From assembly GCF_014697425.1 (NCBI RefSeq), contig NZ_JACJRU010000004.1, positions 235,474-299,473 of the forward strand: 64,000 bases of DNA, read 5' to 3'. The notes under the pieces are model-generated. The model ran no database searches. It was not told the origin of the DNA and saw only the letters and a program-made list of their open reading frames with translations. Shown here in pieces: positions 52,447-60,491 of this stretch (position 1 is the stretch's first letter; every line of letters begins with the position of its first letter). The DNA is from Nostoc sp. FACHB-110. GTDB taxonomy: Bacteria > Cyanobacteriota > Cyanobacteriia > Cyanobacteriales > Nostocaceae. Position numbers and translations under genes: made by a program.

Positions 52447-53904
52447 TTACTGGATAGGCAAAGTCAGAGTAAAGGCTGTTTGCGCTTCATTGGATAGAGA
52501 ATTGAGAGTCAAATCGCCATGATGAGCGCGAGCAATTTCCCGCGCCAAGCTCAATCCTAACCCAATACCTTCAACTTGGCGGGTACGTGCCGGATCACCA
52601 CGATAAAAGCGATCAAATAGCCGAGTACGATCGCTATGATGAATTTCTTTAGAAGCATTGGCAACCGTAATGTAGAGGTTGTTAGCTCTTTTTTGGGCAT
52701 AAATCATAATCCAGCCGTCAGCCAGATTATATTTAATCGCATTACTCAACAGGTTTTGTAGAACTTGCATGAGCAAATCGCGATCGCCTTTTACCTTAAG
52801 TCCAGCAGGAATGTCAGTTTGCACACTCAAACCAGGAGCTAGTAGTTCTACATCCTCTACCATCTCCATTAACAATTCAGACATATCTAGCTCAACCAAA
52901 TACAAGCTCATCTGTCCTGCATCTGCCAAAGAGAGCAGCAAAAGTTTACGCATAATTCCACTCAACCGCCGGACTTCATCTAAAAGATTACTCAGGCGTT
53001 GTTGTACCTCACTACCAGAATCCACTTGTTGCAGAGTTCTTTCCAATTCACCTTGCAAAATTGTCAGGGGAGTTTTGAGTTCGTGAGCAGCATCAGCACT
53101 AAAGCGCGAAGCTTGGGTAAAACTGCGTTCTAGGCGTTCTAGCATTTGGTTAAACACCTGAATTAATTCCACAAACTCAACATCTGTTGTCCCAATTGGA
53201 ATTCTTTGATCTAATCCTTTGACTGTCACTTGTTGAATCACAGTTGTTAATTGATCAATTGGACGTAACGCCCCACCAGAAATTAGCCATGCACCAACCG
53301 CAACCATAAATAACGCCACAGGAATCGAAACCAAGAAGATATTTTGAATTGTCGCCATCTCTTGATTTACCGTTTGTTGATTGACAGCAATAGCAACTTG
53401 AGAGTTGGGAAATTTAGCGGCTCCAATGCGCCAAGATGCTTTTGTTGTTTGTATCGTCACAAATTTTGGGGCAACAGGACGAGGTGGTAATTCGGTAACG
53501 GGATTTGAATTGAATGGTTCTCTGGGTGGAAAGGGTGCAGTAGGTGTTAATTGAAGATGCTGAATTAATCGACTTTGTAATTCACCTTCAGTTAATAAAG
53601 ATTCAGATTGAAAAATCGTCTTGTTTTGTGGATCAAGAATTAATAAGGCAGTCGGGATTTTATTATTTGTTCTCAAACCAAAAGAGGGTGGTTCTGGCGG
53701 CGGAGGCGAGAAATTTCGCCCTCGCTCTCTGTCTGGTGAACGACTAGCTCGCATCAACTGATTTAACAATTCTGCATCAAGTCGGCTAATTTTGGCATTG
53801 TAAATTTGCCACCAAGAAACTCCACCAAATCCTACCAAGGTTGTACCAGCTAGAGCCGCAGACAACAAAGCAATCCGCAGTCGAAACGATCGCAATTGTT
53901 TCAT
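52447..53904 (-). CDS. Sensor histidine kinase (RppB/CusS-like) of a two-component pair
   Basis: 485 residues. Two membrane helices (about 10-30 and 188-210) enclose a periplasmic sensor region with a Pro-rich stretch (FSPPPPEPPSF). HAMP follows (about 211-262), then the dimerisation domain with phospho-acceptor His274 (SADAAHELKTPL), N-box LLSNAIKYN and G-box IGLGLSLAREIARAHHG. It autophosphorylates and passes phosphate to the response regulator gene directly upstream, whose stop overlaps its ATG by 4 bases. Layout resembles the metal and redox sensors CusS and RppB/NrsS. The sensor region has few Cys or His residues, so metal sensing is unproven. Confidence 0.92.
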   Translation of the reverse strand: MKQLRSFRLRIALLSAALAGTTLVGFGGVSWWQIYNAKISRLDAELLNQLMRASRSPDRERGRNFSPPPPEPPSFGLRTNNKIPTALLILDPQNKTIFQSESLLTEGELQSRLIQHLQLTPTAPFPPREPFNSNPVTELPPRPVAPKFVTIQTTKASWRIGAAKFPNSQVAIAVNQQTVNQEMATIQNIFLVSIPVALFMVAVGAWLISGGALRPIDQLTTVIQQVTVKGLDQRIPIGTTDVEFVELIQVFNQMLERLERSFTQASRFSADAAHELKTPLTILQGELERTLQQVDSGSEVQQRLSNLLDEVRRLSGIMRKLLLLSLADAGQMSLYLVELDMSELLMEMVEDVELLAPGLSVQTDIPAGLKVKGDRDLLMQVLQNLLSNAIKYNLADGWIMIYAQKRANNLYITVANASKEIHHSDRTRLFDRFYRGDPARTRQVEGIGLGLSLAREIARAHHGDLTLNSLSNEAQTAFTLTLPIQ

Positions 53905-54584
53905 GATGAAGAGTCTGGTTTGCGAAACCGATAACCAACACCGCGAATACTTTCAATCCAACTAGCTTCATCAATCGAGTCAATTTTTTTGCGAATTCGC
54001 TGGATACAAACATCTACAACATTAGTGTTGGGGTTAAAGTCATAGCCCCAAACATGTTCTAAGATTTGGGTACGGGTAAAAACTCGTCCAGGAGAACGCA
54101 TCAGATATTCCAATAGATTAAACTCGCGGCTGGTGAGTTCAATGGCCTTTTGATGACAAGTAACTTCTCGCATAATGCGATCGAGTTTGATTGGCCCCAC
54201 CGCCAAAAGATTTTGGCGCTCGCCTGCACTGCGACGCACAACTGCATGAATACGAGCCGCTAATTCTTCTACAAAAAACGGTTTGGCAATGTAATCATCG
54301 GCTCCTAAGTTTAAACCTGCCAAGCGATCGTCTAATTCATTGCGAGCCGTCAATAAAATAACAGGTACATTGACTCCTTCTCGGCGTAGTTGTTTGAGAA
54401 TCGACAGTCCATCTTTTCCTGGAACCATAATGTCAAGAATAATTGCATCATATTCGTTATCTAATGCCCGCAGATATCCATCATCACCGTTGTCGCAGTA
54501 GTCTACGACAAACCCTTGCTCCTTCAGTCCAGCCCGGACGAAGTTAGCAATTTTGGCTTCATCTTCGACAAACAAAACGTTCAC
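53901..54584 (-). CDS. OmpR/PhoB-family response regulator (RppA/CusR-like)
   Basis: 227 residues from GTG 54584. The receiver domain has the acidic pair EDE near residue 7-9, phospho-acceptor Asp51 (IILDIMVPGKDG) and switch residues Thr79 and Lys101. Residues about 125-222 form the winged-helix DNA-binding domain, ending in RGVGYRF. It is the first gene of the pair with the histidine kinase. It is divergent from a secreted-protein gene; the shared promoter contains a 41-base block also found at 55856-55896, a likely binding site for this regulator. Confidence 0.93.
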   Translation of the reverse strand: MNVLFVEDEAKIANFVRAGLKEQGFVVDYCDNGDDGYLRALDNEYDAIILDIMVPGKDGLSILKQLRREGVNVPVILLTARNELDDRLAGLNLGADDYIAKPFFVEELAARIHAVVRRSAGERQNLLAVGPIKLDRIMREVTCHQKAIELTSREFNLLEYLMRSPGRVFTRTQILEHVWGYDFNPNTNVVDVCIQRIRKKIDSIDEASWIESIRGVGYRFRKPDSSS

Positions 54585-54638
54585 AAGTATTTATCACTTT
54601 ATTGATTGCTCTATTTTAATTTGATTACTCAATAGCTG

Positions 54639-54679
54639 AAATTACAAAACTGTAATTGAGAAATTAGGCAAGCTGTCAT
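54639..54679. promoter_or_regulatory. Conserved promoter block, copy 1 (candidate response-regulator site)
   Basis: 34 of 41 bases match 55856-55896. It contains CTGTAAT (54650-54656) and CTGTCAT (54673-54679), 23 bases apart, about two helical turns, as expected for tandem OmpR-type sites. It lies in the divergent promoter of the regulator and a secreted-protein gene, ending 56 bases before ATG 54736. Confidence 0.6.
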
Positions 54680-54735
54680 GTTGGCGTGGATTAATCATAG
54701 ATGTCAGCAAAAAACATTTGTGAGGTTAATTGATC

Positions 54736-55011
54736 ATGACTATTCGCCGAGTTTTAGCTCTAGCTGCAATTCCTTTTGTGATGGGGACATTTGGTTTTGT
54801 TGCACCTTCTCAAGCCAATGCCGCTAATCCATCTGAGCATCATACCCAGATTGCCCAACAGCCCCGTAAACCTGTTCAGGAATTACAAAAACCTGATAAA
54901 AAAGCAGAAATTAAGCATCGCCAACAACGCTTAGACAAAAAACCGCGTCATCCCCAACCCCATCATCGCGGTACTGAGCGCAATCAGCGCGGAAATATCA
55001 ATGAATTGTGA
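54736..55011 (+). CDS. Small secreted His/basic-rich protein
   Basis: 91 residues from ATG 54736 (a TTG at 54730 is possible; the GAGG ribosome site at 54722 fits the ATG). Signal peptide residues 1-28 with cleavage after ANA. The mature part is disordered-looking and rich in His, Lys, Arg, Gln and Pro (SEHHTQIAQQ, HPQPHHRGTE), which could bind metal ions or polyanions. It is divergent from the two-component system and shares its conserved promoter block with a second secreted-protein gene downstream. No family recognised. Confidence 0.7.
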   Translation: MTIRRVLALAAIPFVMGTFGFVAPSQANAANPSEHHTQIAQQPRKPVQELQKPDKKAEIKHRQQRLDKKPRHPQPHHRGTERNQRGNINEL

Positions 55012-55094
55012 TTGGGATTACTCATCAAGCATTCCCAAATCTCAATTCCCGAATGGTGTAAGTTCTGTGTCTGTAATGTGTCATCAGCATCATC

Positions 55095-55832
55095 ATGAAT
55101 AACTACAAGCATTCATTACGCCGTATGTTGAGCCGCCGAGAAATGTTAACTTTGTCTAGGGCTGCGGGAACGGCAATATTTGTGGTTGGATGTATGCCCA
55201 AAAGGTCTAATGTCGCTGTTCTTGTATCCTCTGTACCTGCCTGTATTGTCAGTCCAGAGCAAACTGAAGGGCCGTATTTTGTCGATGAAAAGCTGAAGCG
55301 TGCTGATATTCGTACCGATCCGAATGATGGTTCGGTGAAACAAGGTGTACCACTAGAATTAACACTGCATATTTCTCAAGTTAGTAGTAATGGTTGCACA
55401 CCATTAGCCAGTGTTATTACTGATATTTGGCACTGTGACGCTTTAGGTGTTTATTCTGATGTCACAGATAGAAATTTTGATACTGTTGGTAAAAAATTCT
55501 TGCGCGGTTATCAAATAACAGACGCGTTGGGAAATGTGCAGTTCACAACTATTTACCCTGGTTGGTATGAAGGGCGAACTGTGCATATTCACATAAAAAT
55601 CCGCACGAATGTGTCAGGGAAAAATTACGAGTTTACGTCTCAGTTGTATTTTGATGACGCAATTAGCGATCGCGTTTATACCCAAGCACCATACGCCAGC
55701 AAGGGAGAACGCACCCTGAAAAATACTGATGACGGCATTTTTCGTGATGGGGGTGAGCAAATGCTACTCAAACTTAAGCCGCAGGGACAAGGCTATGCAG
55801 CTAGCTTGGATATCGGATTAAATCTGACGTAA
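55095..55832 (+). CDS. Secreted intradiol ring-cleavage dioxygenase-like lipoprotein
   Basis: 245 residues. The N-terminus has twin arginines (SRREML), a hydrophobic stretch and VVGC, suggesting Tat export and lipidation at Cys33. The core matches protocatechuate 3,4-dioxygenase-type proteins: SPEQTEGPYFVDEK, ITDIWHCDALGVYSDV, TIYPGWYEGRTVHIHIKI. The non-haem Fe(III) ligands of the family, two Tyr and two His, are represented by Tyr of GVYSD, Tyr of GWYEGR and His of HIHIK. Such extracellular members occur in many bacteria, with aromatic compounds as likely substrates. It follows the small secreted protein by 83 bases. Confidence 0.87.
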   Translation: MNNYKHSLRRMLSRREMLTLSRAAGTAIFVVGCMPKRSNVAVLVSSVPACIVSPEQTEGPYFVDEKLKRADIRTDPNDGSVKQGVPLELTLHISQVSSNGCTPLASVITDIWHCDALGVYSDVTDRNFDTVGKKFLRGYQITDALGNVQFTTIYPGWYEGRTVHIHIKIRTNVSGKNYEFTSQLYFDDAISDRVYTQAPYASKGERTLKNTDDGIFRDGGEQMLLKLKPQGQGYAASLDIGLNLT

Positions 55833-55855
55833 TTTGAGCCTTGTACTATGCACAA

Positions 55856-55896
55856 AAATTACAAAAATGTAATTTAGAAGCAAGGCAAACTGTAAT
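55856..55896. promoter_or_regulatory. Conserved promoter block, copy 2
   Basis: Matches 54639-54679 at 34 of 41 positions, with the half-sites ATGTAAT (55867-55873) and CTGTAAT (55890-55896) again 23 bases apart. It ends 50 bases before the start of the repeat protein gene. Confidence 0.6.
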
Positions 55897-55946
55897 TTTG
55901 GGTTAGTTAAATAAAAAACATCAGCGAAGGATTTACGGAGGTTATT

Positions 55947-56606
55947 ATGAAGTTGAACAAAGTATTAGTAGTAACAACAATTTCGATTTTAGCTAGTACA
56001 GTTGGTATAGTTTCTCTCAATCAGGTCAGTGCGGCCAAGCCATCTTACCAAATCGCCCAAGATTTACAACAGCCTGACCAACAACCAGATGGTCAAGGCC
56101 AAAGACGACCACCCCGCCCTGACTTTGCCGCCGCCGCCAAAAAACTCGGTGTCAGTGAACAAAAATTAAAAGATGCTTTGGGCGTTCCCGCTAATCCACC
56201 CAGCCAAGGACAGGGAAATCAGCAGCGTCCACCCCGTCCTGATTTTAAAGCCGCCGCCGCCAAACTCGGTGTCAGTGAACAAAAATTAAAAGATGCTTTG
56301 GGCGTTCCCGCTAATCCTCCAGGTGAGGGCGGCAATGACCGCCAACGACCACCCCGCCCTGATTTTAAAGCTGCTGCCGCCAAACTCGGTGTCAGTGAAC
56401 AAAAATTAAAAGATGCTTTGGGCGTTCCCGCTAATCCACCCAGCCAAGAACAGGGAAATCAGCAGCGTCCACCCCGTCCTGATTTTAAAGCTGCTGCCGC
56501 CAAACTCGGTGTCAGTGAACAAAAATTAAAAGATGCTTTAGGCGTTCCGGCTAATCCTCCAGGCGAGGGCGGCAATGACCGCCAACAACCACCCGCAGAC
56601 AGATAG
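55947..56606 (+). CDS. Secreted protein with four 40-residue repeats
   Basis: 219 residues. Signal peptide residues 1-29 (cleavage near VSAAKPS). From residue 54 come four exact-length 40-residue repeats: RPPRPDF, an Ala-rich helix, KLGVSEQKLKDALGVPANPP and a Gly/Gln linker. Each helical part looks like a small helix-turn-helix-like pair seen in other secreted proteins; the function is unknown. Linkers alternate: SQGQGNQQ, GEGGNDRQ, SQEQGNQQ, GEGGNDRQ, so an 80-residue unit was duplicated. The gene has a strong ACGGAGG ribosome site and the conserved promoter block, and is followed by a terminator, so it is a separate transcript from the dioxygenase. Confidence 0.75.
   Translation: MKLNKVLVVTTISILASTVGIVSLNQVSAAKPSYQIAQDLQQPDQQPDGQGQRRPPRPDFAAAAKKLGVSEQKLKDALGVPANPPSQGQGNQQRPPRPDFKAAAAKLGVSEQKLKDALGVPANPPGEGGNDRQRPPRPDFKAAAAKLGVSEQKLKDALGVPANPPSQEQGNQQRPPRPDFKAAAAKLGVSEQKLKDALGVPANPPGEGGNDRQQPPADR
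56106..56585. repeat. Four tandem 120-base repeats inside a secreted-protein gene
   Basis: Four units of exactly 120 bases (56106, 56226, 56346, 56466), with 240-base higher-order periodicity. Nearly all differences between units are in the linker, and the core is almost identical at the DNA level, which suggests recent duplication or gene conversion. Confidence 0.9.
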
Positions 56607-56616
56607 TTGATACTTC

Positions 56617-56658
56617 CAAGTACCGCTGATTTAGCACAAGTTAATTCTGCGGTACTTG
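56617..56658 (+). terminator. Intrinsic terminator after the repeat protein
   Basis: Perfect 10-base stem CAAGTACCGC/GCGGTACTTG with a 22-base loop, followed by TTCTATTTT. Confidence 0.6.
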
Positions 56659-56703
56659 TTCTATTTTGGTGGTGATCAATCCAGAGAAACCAAATGCTGT
56701 AGC

Positions 56704-57786
56704 TTAATGTCCATCGTTTGACCAATGAGGGCGATCGCTAGTTAATTTTATCACTCCAAAAGATTGTCCTACCTGCCATAAATCAGAATTTTCATAGCTA
56801 GTTAATGGCTCATTAATACTGACAATATTTCCCTTAGCATTTTTGATTTGCAAAGTTCCTTCCCAAGTTATTTCCCAATCAATAGCTAGTCCTTGAGTAT
56901 GTCGAGAAACTAAAGCAGGACGAAAAGCAATATTATAAGCTTCTACCATTTGTTCGGCAGCTTGCACAGAAGCAGCATTGGTATAATGTTGCCAAATAAT
57001 ATCTACATTTGGGAGGGGGGGAACATCTTTAGCAGCAATTTCATTTTTACTAATTATAAAAGCATAATGCATCAAATAAGCCCGTTCTGGAGGGCGTAAT
57101 ACCGACGCAATATTAATAGTCGCGCCAGCATCGTTTAAAGCTCTGGCAAAGGCTTGAACTTTTTGACGAAAAGGAGCAGCTAAATCATCAATTGAATCAC
57201 TTTCGGGAAAAGCATTAACCCAGTGTTCACCGCTCAGTCTTTGTCTTAATTTTTGAGCGTATTCGTTAATATTATCTAAAGCTAAATCAAAATCACTACC
57301 AAGTTTAGCCTTTGTTGCCAAAGAAAGTTGTTGGGCTAACTCAGTGCGAAAATGGATATCTCTTTTTTTATAAGCTTCCGCTAACCCTCTGATACTGTTG
57401 GGGCCAAAATCGCCATCAACCACTAAGGCAGGATTTAGAGAGGCGATCGCTGTTAAACTTTTCTGTAAATCTTTGACTAGCTCATCTGTAAAATTTAGAT
57501 AGGCTAGTAATTTTTTAGCTGCATTAGCATAAATTGCAAAATAAATGGCAAAACCTTGTGTTAAGGCTTTTTGATATGTATTAGTATCTACAATTCCTGT
57601 GGCTGTTAAACCATTACTTGTTTGATATTTACGAGTAGCTTCATAGGTAATATTGCCAAAATCACCATCAACAGCAGCGACAGGAAAATCATGCTCTAAC
57701 AAAAATTTTTGCCAAGCAATTACAGCTTGACCTTCTGAGCGTTTTTGCAGAGTGGGCAGTTGCAAAGCTGGAAATTGAAAGCTCAT
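56704..57786 (-). CDS. Peptidoglycan-binding protein with an M15-like D-Ala peptidase domain
   Basis: 360 residues from ATG 57786 (an upstream ATG at 57876 adds 30 residues without recognisable features). Two PG_binding_1 domains occupy residues about 10-80 and 95-150 (FPVAAVDGDFGNITYEATRKYQ, LVVDGDFGPNSIRGL). Residues about 190-360 contain the zinc-site pattern of M15 peptidases: SRHTQGLAIDWEI and, at the end, SDRPHWSNDGH. It likely trims peptidoglycan cross-links or stem peptides. No signal peptide is obvious, so localisation is uncertain. It is convergent with the repeat protein, sharing the terminator gap. Confidence 0.8.
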   Translation of the reverse strand: MSFQFPALQLPTLQKRSEGQAVIAWQKFLLEHDFPVAAVDGDFGNITYEATRKYQTSNGLTATGIVDTNTYQKALTQGFAIYFAIYANAAKKLLAYLNFTDELVKDLQKSLTAIASLNPALVVDGDFGPNSIRGLAEAYKKRDIHFRTELAQQLSLATKAKLGSDFDLALDNINEYAQKLRQRLSGEHWVNAFPESDSIDDLAAPFRQKVQAFARALNDAGATINIASVLRPPERAYLMHYAFIISKNEIAAKDVPPLPNVDIIWQHYTNAASVQAAEQMVEAYNIAFRPALVSRHTQGLAIDWEITWEGTLQIKNAKGNIVSINEPLTSYENSDLWQVGQSFGVIKLTSDRPHWSNDGH

Positions 57787-58145
57787 ATATAAGAATCCAG
57801 TTTGATGATTTAAATTAATTGGATGGAAGGCAACAGAAACTACTGATTTCCTATTCCATACTATCTGAATAAACAACTAGATTCGGAAATCTATAAATTT
57901 TTTCTCATCACCAAAAATTCTCATTTTAGAGATTTATACTGATATCGCCGAAAAATTAATTTTAAATCATATTTAATAGCCGTAAATTTGATTTTGTTGC
58001 AGGCGATCGCCCTAATTAAGTATGAAGAAAAATGACAGTAATACCAATAACCTGCAAAACTCAAACTTAATTTTACGTATTACCGTAATATCTGAGATAA
58101 ATCAGGTAGTTTAAATTATTGTTTGCTGGTAGATGGTAAGCAACG
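57787..58145. other. Gene-free region between divergent genes
   Basis: 359 bases, AT-rich, with a HIP1-like site near 58002. A 30-codon frame at 58022-58114 has no ribosome site and is not called. No distinct operator seen. Confidence 0.45.
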
Positions 58146-58835
58146 ATGAATAAATCGCATCTATTATATCTAATCGAAAGTATCAATTGCACTCTATTGC
58201 CTAGTTTAAAAATTGAGAGCGTCCATCCTGGCGATCCCGTCAAAGTTCACTATCTTCCCCAACCTTGGCAATTACTTGGTACAGGTAATTATGCCGCAGT
58301 TTTCTATCACCCTGAATACCCTGAGTGTGTAGTCAAAATTTATGCTCCTGGAAGGCCAGGTTATGAACAAGAAGTCGAAGTCTATCGTCGTTTAGGTTCT
58401 CATCCTGCATTTTCTGAATGCTTTTATGCTGCTGATGGCGTTTTAGTATTAAAACGGCTTTATGGCAAAACCCTCTATGATTGTATGCACTTGGGTTTAC
58501 CAATTCCCAAACAGGTGATCCGAGATATTGACAGAGCTTTAGTTTATGCCAAAAGTCGCGGACTCTACCCTCACGATGTCCACGGAAAAAACGTCATGAT
58601 GCACCAAGGTAGAGGACTAGTCGTAGACATCTCTGATTTTCTTGATCAAGAAACTTGCTCAAAATGGCAGGATTTAAAAAGGGCTTATTACTGGTTATAT
58701 CTGCCGATTCTTTGCCCATTACGGCTACGAGTACCTTACTCTGCTTTAAATATGCTACGTAAATGTTATCGTTTAATCACTTCTGCCAAAACTTTTTGTG
58801 ATTCGCTCATCCTGAGACTAACTCATTTTAAATAA
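58146..58835 (+). CDS. Small protein-kinase-like protein
   Basis: 229 residues, shorter than a full Hanks kinase (about 260 for the domain). Seen: a Gly-rich loop LGTGNYAAVF (44-53), Lys64 in VVKIY, Glu in EQEVEVYRRL, catalytic loop HDVHGKNVMM with Asp144 and Asn149, and the metal-binding Asp161 in VVDISDF, where DFG is replaced by DIS. The lower lobe is truncated. It resembles the small RIO- or lipopolysaccharide-kinase-like proteins. Activity is plausible since the key Lys, Asp, Asn and Asp remain. The substrate is unknown. Confidence 0.75.
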   Translation: MNKSHLLYLIESINCTLLPSLKIESVHPGDPVKVHYLPQPWQLLGTGNYAAVFYHPEYPECVVKIYAPGRPGYEQEVEVYRRLGSHPAFSECFYAADGVLVLKRLYGKTLYDCMHLGLPIPKQVIRDIDRALVYAKSRGLYPHDVHGKNVMMHQGRGLVVDISDFLDQETCSKWQDLKRAYYWLYLPILCPLRLRVPYSALNMLRKCYRLITSAKTFCDSLILRLTHFK

Positions 58836-59162
58836 TATATTTTTTAACTCTGACTAGCACAAAAATTATAGTTTTCTTACTAATGAAAGATAAATTAATT
58901 ATCTTGATGTTCTATAGTAAACTCTCAGCATTGTTAAAGACGAAATAGTTGTTACTTTGTCGGGGCAAGTATTGTATTCCGATCAAGTGCAGCTTGTTAA
59001 TGCATAGTTAAAAAGGTAGAGGTATTCGTTGATGGATGCATTTATCGGAAAATATTCGCCCTATATTTATGCACATTGGTGCATGAATATAGGTTTATTG
59101 TTTGTCGTCCATAGTAGCCCGAAACTCTACTTATTTTGCTTAGGGAGTTGAAGGTTAAACTC
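58836..59162. other. Leader region of the RND efflux operon
   Basis: 327 bases with no gene. It is AT-rich and contains a 34-base imperfect palindrome at 59060-59093, reported separately. A ribosome site AAGG sits about 9 bases before ATG 59163. Confidence 0.55.
59060..59093. promoter_or_regulatory. 34-base inverted repeat upstream of the RND efflux operon
   Basis: Arms CCTATATTTATGCAC and GTGCATGAATATAGG, with 14 of 15 complementary positions and a 4-base centre. It ends 69 bases before the efflux adaptor start. It suits a TetR/MarR-type repressor; a terminator is less likely because the stem is AT-rich and the next upstream gene is over 220 bases away. Confidence 0.55.
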
Positions 59163-60473
59163 ATGGAAACTCCTAAAATTAGTAATTCAGCTTTTAAAAA
59201 ACTTTCAGGGCAGCAAGGGCTATTTGTAGGTGTAGGGCTAGGGCTAGTTTTGGCTATTGTTGGTATGACTGTGTTTTCGCGTTTTGCTGACAATGGCCGT
59301 TCAACGGCTCCTGCCCAAACTTCTCCTGCGGCCAATGCGAGAAATGCGGCTTTACCTGTGAAAGTTCAGCCAATAGGTACTAGCACAACCCAAGAAAGTT
59401 CCGATTTTGTCGGAGCCTTAGAAGCACAGCAAAAAGTTACACTCCAACCGCAAATTCAAGGACGAATTGAAGCAATTCTGGTTTCTAGTGGTCAACGAGT
59501 GCAGAAAGGAACACCAATCGCCTCTTTGAGTTTAGATCAGACTCAAGCCAATGTTGCCAGTTCTATTGCTGCTGCCAATGCTGCACAAGCAGGTTTAAAA
59601 ACAGCCCAGGCGCAACTACAACAAGCACAAGCCCAACGGAGCAAAGCCGCAGCTAATGTTCAGCTTCAAAGAACTCAATTCAACCGCACCCAACAATTAG
59701 TTACGCAAGGAGCGCAAGCTAGACAAGAGTTAGATATAGCCAATAATAATTTACAAGCGGGCATTGCAGATTTACAAGCTGCCGATAAAGAAGTAGCAGC
59801 GGCCAATGCAGCAGTACGCCAAGCCGAGGCTAATATCCGGCAAGCCCAAGCTAGTACAGCAGCGGCCCAAGTCAATGTCAATCAAAAAAGAGTCGTAGCA
59901 CCCATCACGGGCATAGTGGGGGAATTTCCCGTAAAAATTGGAGATTATGTCAACACTGGGCAAACAATCACGACCATTACGCAAAACGATGCGCTAGATT
60001 TAAATATTTCTGTACCGTCAAATCGGTTGAAGCAACTGCGCGTCGGACTACCAGTGCAGTTAATTGACCCCACCACTCAAAAAGCGATTGGCCAAGGTGC
60101 AATCAATTATCTTTCTCCTACAGTCAGTTCTGATCAGCAGTCGATTTTGAGTAAAGCCCGCTTTAATAATGCTCAAGGAAGATTGCGCGATGGTCAATAC
60201 GTGAAAGCGCGGGTGATTTGGAATCGAAAACCAGGGATACTGATTCCCACTGTAGCAATTTCGCGGATTGGGGGACAAAGTTTTGTCTTTGTGACAGAAG
60301 ACACCATTGTTAACGGCCAACCGCAGCAAATTGTACATCAGCGTTTAGTTCGTCTTGGTGATATTCAAGGGGACAGTTATCAAGTTCTAGACGGACTCAA
60401 AGTCGGTGAAAGCATTGTTACCTCTGGCATTCTCAAACTCAGAGAAGGCACACCCATTCAACCGCAATCCTAA
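59163..60473 (+). CDS. RND efflux adaptor (membrane fusion protein, HlyD/AcrA-type)
   Basis: 436 residues from ATG 59163 (a TTG at 59136 is possible but lacks a ribosome site). The N-terminal anchor is residues about 18-38. A biotinyl-lipoyl-like domain (LQPQIQGRIEAILVSSGQRVQKG) is split by a long Ala/Gln-rich alpha-helical hairpin (about 120-235), followed by the second lipoyl half (VVAPITGIVGEFPVKIGDYV), beta-barrel and membrane-proximal domains. It links the RND pump to an outer-membrane channel across the periplasm. The pump gene follows after 18 bases; no TolC-like gene is in the window. Confidence 0.92.
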   Translation: METPKISNSAFKKLSGQQGLFVGVGLGLVLAIVGMTVFSRFADNGRSTAPAQTSPAANARNAALPVKVQPIGTSTTQESSDFVGALEAQQKVTLQPQIQGRIEAILVSSGQRVQKGTPIASLSLDQTQANVASSIAAANAAQAGLKTAQAQLQQAQAQRSKAAANVQLQRTQFNRTQQLVTQGAQARQELDIANNNLQAGIADLQAADKEVAAANAAVRQAEANIRQAQASTAAAQVNVNQKRVVAPITGIVGEFPVKIGDYVNTGQTITTITQNDALDLNISVPSNRLKQLRVGLPVQLIDPTTQKAIGQGAINYLSPTVSSDQQSILSKARFNNAQGRLRDGQYVKARVIWNRKPGILIPTVAISRIGGQSFVFVTEDTIVNGQPQQIVHQRLVRLGDIQGDSYQVLDGLKVGESIVTSGILKLREGTPIQPQS

Positions 60474-60491
60474 ATCGTAGGAGACTCGATC

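Noticed and set aside
56106..56585. 120-base tandem repeats considered as CRISPR or satellite DNA
   Set aside because: The repeats keep one reading frame in multiples of 40 codons within a gene with signal peptide and ribosome site.
58022..58114. 30-codon frame between the M15-like peptidase and kinase-like genes
   Set aside because: No ribosome site, Asn-rich AT-driven composition, no recognisable feature.
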